From JAFGPJ01 sp964439135 (lineage in GTDB: Bacteria; Planctomycetota; Phycisphaerae; Sedimentisphaerales; Anaerobacaceae), in contig CAYTNN010000273.1 in assembly GCA_964439135.1 (NCBI GenBank), positions 1 to 5,111 on the forward strand: a stretch of 5,111 nucleotides of DNA, written 5' to 3'. Positions 1 through 4,913 of this stretch are shown here, in pieces. Below the pieces are notes generated by a model that was not told the DNA's origin, made no database searches, and was given only the letters and a program-made list of their open reading frames with translations. Positions within the stretch are counted from its first letter, which is position 1, and the number at the start of each line of letters is the position of its first letter. A program made the translations under genes and the position numbers.

Positions 1-1269
1 ATAAGTGATCCGAAAGGCCGAAAACGGATTCAATTTGTGGCTGGTAATGGAAGCCGAAAAACTCTGAGGTTAGGCAAGGCTACGCTTCGGCAGGCAGAGG
101 CTATCAAGCCCAAGATCGAGCAATTAGTCTTAGCCTGTACGGGGATAACCGGCGTGATCGACGATGAGACGGCCAAGTGGCTAACCGGCTTAGATGAGAC
201 CATGTATGACAAGCTGGCGGCTGTTGGGCTGGTAGCTCCGCGGACGTCTACTACGCTGGGAGCATTCATCGACGCCTATGTTCGGGAGCGAACAGACGTT
301 AAGTCTGGTACACGCACAGTATACCGGCACACAAGGCGGAATCTGATAGACTTTTTAGGCGAGAACAAGCCTCTGCGAGATATTACCGAAGATGATGCCG
401 ACCGGTGGCGGCTCTTTTTGCTCGAACAGAATTTAAGCGAAAACACCACACGCCGTAGAAGTGCAATTGCCAAACAGTTCTTTAAGACGGCGCTGAAGCG
501 TAAGCTGGTCAACTTCAATCCGTTCGCAGACCTCAAGGTTGCTGTGAAAGGCAATGTCGAGAAATTCCACTTCGTCACACCTCAAGAGGCTCAGAAAGTA
601 TTTGACGCCTGCCCTGATACGCAATGGCGGTTGATCTTTGCTCTGAGCCGCTATGGGGGCCTGCGATGTCCATCCGAGCACTTAGCTTTGACTTGGGCTG
701 ATATTGACTGGGAACATTCACGCATGACCATACACGCATCCAAGACTGAACACTGTGAGGGCGATGGAGTGCGTGTATGTCCGATTTTTCCTGAGCTATT
801 ACCGTATCTGCGGGATGCGTTTGAAGAGGCCGAAGAAGGTGAAAAATTTGTTATCACCCGCTATCGACAGACAAACGTCAATCTACGCACACAGCTATTG
901 CGAATTATCCATAAGGCCGGGCTGAAGCCTTGGCCGAAACTGTTCCAGAATCTTCGAGCGACACGACAGACCGAACTGTGCCAGAAGTTTCCGGAACACG
1001 TAGTCTGCGATTGGATTGGCAATTCTCCATCGGTTGCACGAGAACATTATCTCAGAACTACGGACGAACATTTTGAACAGGCTACCCGACCGGATGAAGT
1101 GACATCAGAGGCGGCGCAAAATCCGGCGCAGCAAATGTCGGAATTGTCTCGTAAGGCGTCGCACACAGTTTATGAATCTGGATTTTGCGACATAAAACAA
1201 GGCCCTGCAAGACTTTGCAAGGCCCAAGTGGGCCCGGTAGGATTCGAACCTACGACCAATGGATTATGA
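1..1269 (+). CDS. Tyrosine recombinase (phage/island integrase), 5'-partial
   Basis: Site-specific tyrosine recombinase that would catalyse integration and excision of a mobile element. The frame is open from base 1 (reads ISDPKGRKRIQFV…), so the true start lies left of the window; the GTG at 37 is only an internal candidate. Residues below count from that GTG. An N-terminal arm-type beta segment (about 1-15) is followed by a SAM-like core-binding domain (about 73-165, TLGAFIDAY to NPFADL) and the catalytic domain (about 175-345). Catalytic residues are R210 (GGLRCPSE), K236 (SKTEH), R307 (QNLRATR) and Y338 (REHYL). The spacings R307-N329-Y338 (22 and 9) equal those of lambda Int R311-H333-Y342. 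The two usual histidines are Q304 and N329. The tail after Y338 is 72 residues, and its last 13 (VGPVGFEPTTNGL) are antisense tRNA. The gene converges on the tRNA, as expected for an integrase at the border of a tRNA-inserted element. The family call is very secure. Confidence 0.95.
   Translation: MSDPKGRKRIQFVAGNGSRKTLRLGKATLRQAEAIKPKIEQLVLACTGITGVIDDETAKWLTGLDETMYDKLAAVGLVAPRTSTTLGAFIDAYVRERTDVKSGTRTVYRHTRRNLIDFLGENKPLRDITEDDADRWRLFLLEQNLSENTTRRRSAIAKQFFKTALKRKLVNFNPFADLKVAVKGNVEKFHFVTPQEAQKVFDACPDTQWRLIFALSRYGGLRCPSEHLALTWADIDWEHSRMTIHASKTEHCEGDGVRVCPIFPELLPYLRDAFEEAEEGEKFVITRYRQTNVNLRTQLLRIIHKAGLKPWPKLFQNLRATRQTELCQKFPEHVVCDWIGNSPSVAREHYLRTTDEHFEQATRPDEVTSEAAQNPAQQMSELSRKASHTVYESGFCDIKQGPARLCKAQVGPVGFEPTTNGL
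1191..1225 (-). terminator. Rho-independent terminator of the tRNA gene
   Basis: On the minus strand, four bases after the tRNA 3' end, GGCCTTGCAA (1224-1215) pairs with TTGCAGGGCC (1210-1201) around a 4-base loop, giving a 10-bp stem with one G·U pair. A U-rich run, TTGTTTTA, follows. On the plus strand the same position is a C·A mismatch and no T run follows, so the signal is directional and belongs to the tRNA. It lies inside the 3' end of the integrase ORF. Termination itself is inferred from the structure. Confidence 0.75.
1229..1269. other. Probable att core: tRNA 3' half at element border
   Basis: Tyrosine recombinases commonly use the 3' part of a tRNA gene as attB, and the inserted element restores that part. 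The integrase here lies directly downstream of the tRNA 3' end and points towards it, so the crossover core should lie in the T arm to anticodon region. The interval given is a guess bounded by the tRNA 3' end and the integrase stop codon. The matching direct repeat would be at the other end of the element, left of base 1, and cannot be seen. The placement is therefore inferred. Confidence 0.45.
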
Positions 1270-1300
1270 GTCCACTGCTCTACCGCTGAGCTACGGGCCC
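1229..1300 (-). tRNA. tRNA with anticodon CAU (elongator Met, or Ile2)
   Basis: A full cloverleaf is visible on the minus strand. The acceptor stem GGGCCCG pairs perfectly with CGGGCCC. The D arm is GCTC/GAGC with a 7-base loop, and the anticodon stem is GTGGA/TCCAT with loop CTCATAA (anticodon CAT at 1266-1268). The variable loop is TGGTC, and the T arm is GTAGG/CCTAC with loop TTCGAAT. The discriminator is A at 1229. CCA is not encoded (CTT follows), so it would be added by the CCA-adding enzyme. Position 1 pairs with 72 and the anticodon stem lacks three consecutive G-C pairs, so this is not an initiator tRNA. Elongator Met and lysidine-modified Ile2 cannot be separated with certainty by eye; the TTGGTC stretch before the T arm also occurs in Ile2 genes. 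Confidence 0.96.
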
Positions 1301-1323
1301 TGTGAAATTTTCTTTCTGCGATC

Positions 1324-1352
1324 CACATAATCGCCTATCCGGCACTCTGAAA
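1324..1352 (-). promoter_or_regulatory. Possible weak tRNA promoter
   Basis: Upstream of the tRNA on the minus strand, TATGTG (1329-1324) could be a -10 box, with TTTCAG (1352-1347) as a -35 box 17 bases away. This would start transcription roughly 15-20 bases before the tRNA 5' end. Both boxes match the consensus poorly. The assignment rests mainly on position and spacing. Confidence 0.25.
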
Positions 1353-1573
1353 GAGCTTTTCTTCTGTGCTACAATTTACAGCATTCTCATCAATCTGTCT
1401 AATAAAATCCATAGAAGCCGATAGTTTTCTCACTTTGAAACGCCAATCATGCCGCCAAGTCATTCTCTTTGAAAGATTAGCATCATGTTAAGGCCGGAAG
1501 AAGTATTCCTTGCTAACGAGCATGGTTTCTGATAGATTCCCATGCAAGTTAAGTACCCTGATAGCAGTAGAAA

Positions 1574-2061
1574 ATGGCTATGACCAGCAAACAAGTTAGA
1601 TCGACGCAGCGAAAAGCCGGTAAAGGTCCGATTCGATACAATCCTGATACGTGCACGTATTCCGTGTCCGATTCGGAGCAGCGACGGCTGCAGAGCAAAT
1701 ATCCATACGACGACATCCAGGCGGCAATAATCCAGGCCGGCAGGCACACAAAACGTTATTCCGAGAATGCCCGTCAGGCAATAAAGGCAAATCCAGGTCG
1801 TGCTCTCGAATTCGACTTGGAATGCTGGCTGTTCAATCCAAAGCCGGAACATCAGGCCCGAACACTCGCCGAGCTGGCTCAGCAGATAAGGCTCTGCCCC
1901 ACATTCGTCCGCGAAGCTCTGACCGGCGAGATTGATGCGGAGCTGGCCGGCCGCGACCTGGCGAAATTCTATCCGGAGTACTACGAACTCGACGGCACAG
2001 GTTTCGAGCCGACACATAACGCCGCCGTCGATCTGGTATGCCTGCTGGAATCGTGCGGCGG
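1574..2061 (+). CDS. Hypothetical protein, 3' end lost in assembly gap
   Basis: I do not recognise this protein. About 162 codons are visible before the run of Ns, with no stop, so the C-terminus and true length are unknown. An in-frame TAG at 1568 fixes the start at ATG 1574 or ATG 1580; neither has a convincing Shine-Dalgarno. The first 20 residues are basic and polar (MAMTSKQVRSTQRKAGKG). The rest is soluble and rich in charged helices, with no signal peptide or membrane segment. Residues about 97-118 (TLAELAQQIRLCPTFVREAL) have the residue pattern of a helix-turn-helix, which would suggest DNA binding, but this is weak. It lies just outside the presumed element border, after 270 bases without a gene. 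Codon usage looks ordinary, and the lack of stops in 488 bases supports a real gene. Confidence 0.7.
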
Positions 2062-2161
2062 NNNNNNNNNNNNNNNNNNNNNNNNNNNNNNNNNNNNNNN
2101 NNNNNNNNNNNNNNNNNNNNNNNNNNNNNNNNNNNNNNNNNNNNNNNNNNNNNNNNNNNNN
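2062..2161. other. Assembly gap: exactly 100 N
   Basis: Bases 2062-2161 are all N. A round length of 100 is the usual placeholder for a scaffold gap of unknown size, so the true distance between the two contigs is not known. The upstream gene loses its 3' end here, and any promoter -35 box or longer N-terminus of the NIF3-like gene is hidden. ORFs read through the Ns have no meaning. Confidence 0.97.
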
Positions 2162-2162
2162 T

Positions 2163-2168
2163 TATACT
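2163..2168 (+). promoter_or_regulatory. Possible -10 box for the NIF3-like gene
   Basis: TATACT, one base from the TATAAT consensus, sits immediately after the gap, about 53 bases before the preferred GTG start. The -35 region would fall inside the Ns and cannot be inspected. If the gene actually extends into the gap, this match would be coding sequence and the call would be wrong. Confidence 0.3.
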
Positions 2169-2204
2169 GCTTACTTTTAACGCCGTTAACGCTTCGATGA
2201 AAGC

Positions 2205-2210
2205 GGAGGT
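2205..2210 (+). promoter_or_regulatory. Shine-Dalgarno that decides the NIF3-like start
   Basis: GGAGGT lies 10 bases before the GTG at 2221. The in-frame ATG at 2197 has no comparable site upstream. This favours the GTG, which also places the protein start right at the beginning of the NIF3 domain. Confidence 0.6.
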
Positions 2211-2220
2211 CAAAAACAAC

Positions 2221-3018
2221 GTGAATTCTCTTACTGCCCAACAGATTGTCGACAAGATTAAACAGCACGTAACCTGTCCCTGGCAAGAGCGGACCGTCGA
2301 TACGTTCAAGGCGGGGAGCCCGGATACCCCGGTGACAACAGTAGCGGTGACATTCATGGCCACTTACGATGTCCTCAAGCGGGCGGCACAGCAGGGATGC
2401 AATTTTATAATCACGCATGAGCCAACCTTTTATGAACACCAGGAAAACACGAGCCAGCTCGATCCTGACCCGGTCATCGAGGCCAAGCGAAAGTTCATCA
2501 AGGACAACAACCTTACCATCTGGCGTTTTCACGACCATATTCACCGGACCGAGCCGGACGGCATTGTTGCAGGGATGGTCGAGCTGTTCGGATGGAAAAG
2601 CTTTCAAAAACAAAACGAAAACCTCCACTTCGAATTGCCTAAAGCAATGTCACTACAGCAGTTCGTTAACGGCCTGAAAGGCAAATTCGCCCGCTCAGCG
2701 ATCCGTGTCATCGGCGATCCTGAGATGCAGTTCACGAAGTTCGGCTTTGCTCCGGGCGCTTCAGGCTCGGTTATGCAGATTAAGATGCTGCAGGGCGAGG
2801 GCATCGAGGTGCTTGTCGCAGGCGAAACACGAGAGTGGGAGACGGTCGAATATGTCCGCGATGCCAAAGACATGGGCCGCAGCAAAGCCCTGATTATTCT
2901 CGGTCACTGCAATTCCGAAGAAGCCGGAATGAAGTATTGCAGCGAATGGCTTAAATCATTCATTAAAGAAGTGCCGATCAGATTCATCCCTGCGGACGAT
3001 CCGTTCTGGACTCCTTAA
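2221..3018 (+). CDS. NIF3/DUF34-like dinuclear metal-centre protein
   Basis: A 265-residue protein from GTG 2221, a normal size for the short NIF3 fold. The family (E. coli YbgI, yeast Nif3) forms toroidal hexamers that bind two metal ions; its biochemical role is poorly established, with hydrolase or GTP cyclohydrolase I-like functions suggested. Visible signatures are the N-terminal TAQQIVDKI helix, VDTFKAGSP (26-34), the first metal motif ITHEPTFY (H66, E67), FHDHIH (103-108) followed by DGIVAGM, and the C-terminal GHCNSEE (H229, E233). YbgI uses H63, H64, D101, H215 and E219. Here the second His is Glu and the Asp position is His (H108). No signal peptide is seen from this start. The frame stays open to the gap, and the residues just before ATG 2197 (ILLTFNAVNAS) could be the end of a signal peptide if the gene begins inside the gap. 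Alternative starts are ATG 2197 or a hidden one. The exact substrate is unknown. Confidence 0.88.
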   Translation: MNSLTAQQIVDKIKQHVTCPWQERTVDTFKAGSPDTPVTTVAVTFMATYDVLKRAAQQGCNFIITHEPTFYEHQENTSQLDPDPVIEAKRKFIKDNNLTIWRFHDHIHRTEPDGIVAGMVELFGWKSFQKQNENLHFELPKAMSLQQFVNGLKGKFARSAIRVIGDPEMQFTKFGFAPGASGSVMQIKMLQGEGIEVLVAGETREWETVEYVRDAKDMGRSKALIILGHCNSEEAGMKYCSEWLKSFIKEVPIRFIPADDPFWTP

Positions 3019-3070
3019 AACTAATAAGCATAGTCGAATGCGATTAAGCAGATCCTAATCTTATCAAGGC

Positions 3071-3104
3071 TCGTAGTCCTTTTAACTAATCAAAAGGACT
3101 ACGA
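3071..3104. terminator. Perfect 13-bp inverted repeat, probable terminator
   Basis: TCGTAGTCCTTTT (3071-3083) and AAAAGGACTACGA (3092-3104) are perfect reverse complements around the 8-base loop AACTAATC. The hairpin begins 52 bases after the NIF3-like stop and lies in the gap between two convergent genes, so it could end transcription from either side. The T tract after the stem on the plus strand is poor (ACTTTATATT) and is absent on the minus strand. A non-terminator role, such as a protein-binding palindrome, remains possible. Confidence 0.55.
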
Positions 3105-3263
3105 ACTTTATATTGTAGACTGCTGTTTAAGAAAGTCAAATCTAGGGTTTGATGAATCGCACCACCTTTCTATGAACTCTCCCACGGCGAGAAATAGCCT
3201 CAAAATCAGGAGTTCGCTATAGGCCCGACATTGGCACAGCCAATCACGCCCGTAAGCAGCACT

Positions 3264-4649
3264 CTACTGCGGCACAATCTCAACGATAACGGGATGATCG
3301 CTCAACGTCAATGCGACGCGGCTTACATCGGTCAGGGTTTGCGTCGGTGAGGTACCAATCGTCGGATCATAAACTTTGACCGTTTCATACGTCGTGCCGA
3401 GATTTATCGTGACGTTGTCCGAGCCGCCTGTAAACCGCTCACTCCACACAACCAACTCGAACCTGCCGTCGCTCTTTCGGAGGAGCAGGTCATGAACGGT
3501 TGCTGGTTGGCCGGGAATGGAATAATTGACTTGACCGGGAGAAGAAGCGGAGACATTGTCATCGAGAATGGTCGTGAGGTTGTGCAGGTAGTGAGCGGCC
3601 TGCTTCGGCGTATAGTCGATTTTGTATATGGCATAGCTTTCATGCGCCGGTTCGTTGGAACGCGTCCTCAGAAGATAGATGGCAGTGTGACTCCATTCCC
3701 GCTTGAACTGCGATAAATACAAATTCATAAACAAGCGAGCCTGTATTTCCTCCGTTACGCTGTCCCCAACAGAATAACCTGTCTCCGTAGTAACTCTCGG
3801 CAGCGTCAAAAGCCGGATTTCAGAATAACCGGCGAAATGATTCCGCCAGGTTGAGCCATGATTCCCATACAATCCGTCCACGGGGCAATCCGAACCGGGA
3901 CTGGCGCTAAGCCACGTCTGATTGTCATGGAGGCCCCGCCAACTCGGATGAGTAATGTAGTTGTGGCAGTTCGCAAAATCTGCATACCTGGTTCCATCCG
4001 GCATCAGGCAACCGGCACCCTTTGGTATAGTCAAAAACTGCAGCCCGACGTTGTCCGTCTGTGCACCGCTCTCGCTGATATTCCACACGGGATAGGCTCT
4101 CAGAACGGAGTCGCTTTTGACAGCCTCGTATAAATCCCTCTGGAGCTTCGCGACGGGCAGCCACGAAAGATTCCTGCCGCCTTTTTGTCCCTGATAAGTA
4201 ATACCCCAGTTGTTCGGCTCATTGTTGCCTTCCAGGGCAAGCAGGGCGCCGGCCGAAGCCAACTGTCTGGCCTCATTGAGTAGCCTGGCAAGATCCGTGC
4301 CGCCGCTCAGCAGACCATAAGCGATTCTTGCTCCCGTCTGATTATGCAGCTCGATCATGTCTTTGACCGAGATGCGATCTTCAAGTCCGCATCGGATAAA
4401 TCGGATACCGGTGTACTTGAGAGCATTGATCGTTCCAGCCAAAGTCTCTCCCCGCCCGGTAATACTGGAACATGCACCGATGCTGTTGAGAAAATCATTG
4501 GCGTAAACCGCTATATGTGATTGAATCCGGCCGTCGTTTTCCGAAGCGCCTGCAAGCGGGGCCGCCACCGAACCGGCCGCAACCACTGCCGCTGCAGTCA
4601 GACCGTGCCGCATAAATTCACGTCGCGTCATGTTTGGTTTTTCTAACAT
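3264..4649 (-). CDS. Tat-exported clan GH-A-like glycoside hydrolase
   Basis: A 461-residue protein. The N-terminus carries a twin-arginine signal: TRREFM (residues 8-13), a hydrophobic alanine/valine stretch (about 17-33) and a probable cleavage site near A33-G34-A35. It should therefore be exported folded. The mature part reads as a TIM-barrel glycosidase. LALEGNNEPNNWG places E144 as the likely acid/base in the NEP motif at the end of strand 4, and VTTETGYS places E289 as the likely nucleophile at the end of strand 7. The 145-residue spacing fits clan GH-A. HNYITHP (about 230) resembles the His/Tyr strand-6 region of such enzymes. The last ~80 residues (FELVVWSERF…VKVYDP…HPVIVEIVPQ) look like the beta-sandwich domain common after GH30/GH39/GH79-type barrels. 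I cannot name the GH family or substrate. The start is fixed by an AAGGA Shine-Dalgarno; the ATG at 4631 (MTRREF) is the alternative. It is monocistronic in this view. Confidence 0.8.
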   Translation of the reverse strand: MLEKPNMTRREFMRHGLTAAAVVAAGSVAAPLAGASENDGRIQSHIAVYANDFLNSIGACSSITGRGETLAGTINALKYTGIRFIRCGLEDRISVKDMIELHNQTGARIAYGLLSGGTDLARLLNEARQLASAGALLALEGNNEPNNWGITYQGQKGGRNLSWLPVAKLQRDLYEAVKSDSVLRAYPVWNISESGAQTDNVGLQFLTIPKGAGCLMPDGTRYADFANCHNYITHPSWRGLHDNQTWLSASPGSDCPVDGLYGNHGSTWRNHFAGYSEIRLLTLPRVTTETGYSVGDSVTEEIQARLFMNLYLSQFKREWSHTAIYLLRTRSNEPAHESYAIYKIDYTPKQAAHYLHNLTTILDDNVSASSPGQVNYSIPGQPATVHDLLLRKSDGRFELVVWSERFTGGSDNVTINLGTTYETVKVYDPTIGTSPTQTLTDVSRVALTLSDHPVIVEIVPQ

Positions 4650-4655
4650 AGTCTA

Positions 4656-4660
4656 TCCTT
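4656..4660 (-). promoter_or_regulatory. Shine-Dalgarno of the glycosidase gene
   Basis: AAGGA on the minus strand is separated from ATG 4649 by 6 bases, an ideal spacing. It decides for this start over the downstream ATG that begins MTRREF. Confidence 0.7.
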
Positions 4661-4705
4661 ACTATTTGATGGTTTAGTTTATCACATTCAGAAATGTTTT
4701 TCACG

Positions 4706-4733
4706 TTTATAATGTTCTTGTCACAGAATTAAA
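4706..4733 (-). promoter_or_regulatory. Possible promoter of the glycosidase gene
   Basis: TATAAA (4711-4706) on the minus strand could be a -10 box, with the weak TTTAAT (4733-4728) as a -35 box 16 bases away. The leader would be about 50 bases. Between it and the start lies a small inverted repeat, ACATT-TCTG-AATGT (4698-4685), that could be an operator or chance. The whole region is AT-rich, so the box matches have little weight. Confidence 0.22.
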
Positions 4734-4762
4734 GAACCCATAAAAAGAAGAAAAATTATGTA

Positions 4763-4805
4763 AGAAGATTGCCGCGTCGGCCTGCCAGCCTCCTCGCAAT
4801 GACAC
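4763..4805 (-). repeat. Left unit of the repeat cluster
   Basis: A 43-bp unit bounded by AGAAGATTGC and GCAATGACAC, in the opposite orientation to the right unit. Its centre (4773-4795) is GC-rich and differs from the right unit's centre. It contains the small hairpin GCCG-CGT-CGGC (4771-4781). Confidence 0.65.
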
Positions 4806-4881
4806 TCTAAAAGTATGTCATTTCGAACCCGTTCGGCTAAGCTCAGTACATGCTGCTTCCCGCAATGAAGTAATCCTGAGC

Positions 4882-4913
4882 GTGTCATTGCGAACGCAGT
4901 GAAGCAATCTTCT
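4882..4913 (+). repeat. Right unit of the repeat cluster
   Basis: A 32-bp unit that starts GTGTCATTGC and ends GCAATCTTCT, the inverse of the left unit. Its last two bases on this side (4912-4913) also form part of the stop codon of the minus-strand GIY-YIG reading frame, so the repeat abuts and slightly overlaps that gene. Confidence 0.65.

Larger units (their letters stand above)
4763..4913. repeat. REP/MITE-like repeat cluster with inverted ends
   Basis: This 151-bp block has nested inverted repeats. AGAAGATTGC (4763-4772) matches GCAATCTTCT (4904-4913), and GCAATGACAC (4796-4805) matches GTGTCATTGC (4882-4891), all perfect. The left unit (4763-4805, 43 bp) and right unit (4882-4913, 32 bp) are thus two head-to-head copies of one repeat with diverged centres. 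Between them, TGTCATTTCGAAC (4816-4828) repeats the start of the right unit (TGTCATTGCGAAC, 4884-4896) with one mismatch, pointing to a third, related unit. The GCAATGACA…AGATTGC sequence type is one I know as an interspersed repeat in many environmental bacterial genomes. It has no coding capacity, and I see no clear target-site duplication. Confidence 0.75.

Noticed and set aside
1365..1375. Extended -10-like TGCTACAAT on the plus strand
   Set aside because: The matching -35 position (CTGAAA) is poor, and the next gene starts almost 200 bases away.
1485..1532. Short plus-strand ORF of 15 codons (MLRPEEVFLANEHGF)
   Set aside because: No Shine-Dalgarno, no recognisable content, and a length expected by chance.
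1460..2017. Long minus-strand ORF opposite the hypothetical gene
   Set aside because: Its composition is atypical (Cys- and Arg-rich), it has no recognisable domain, and it mirrors the coding frame of the plus-strand gene; treated as a shadow.
1970..2020. Sequence reading GTGFEPTHN in the hypothetical protein, similar to the GFEPTT antisense-tRNA signature of the integrase tail
   Set aside because: The reverse strand does not form a T arm or any cloverleaf here, so it is ordinary coding sequence and a chance likeness.
3105..3263. Possible gene remnant or small ORFs between the inverted repeat and the glycosidase stop, including a 6-bp hairpin ATTGGC/GCCAAT at 3230-3244
   Set aside because: All frames are broken by stops within a few codons, and the hairpin has no U tract on either strand.
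4708..4713. Perfect TATAAT on the plus strand
   Set aside because: No acceptable -35 box and no plus-strand gene downstream; the region is simply AT-rich.
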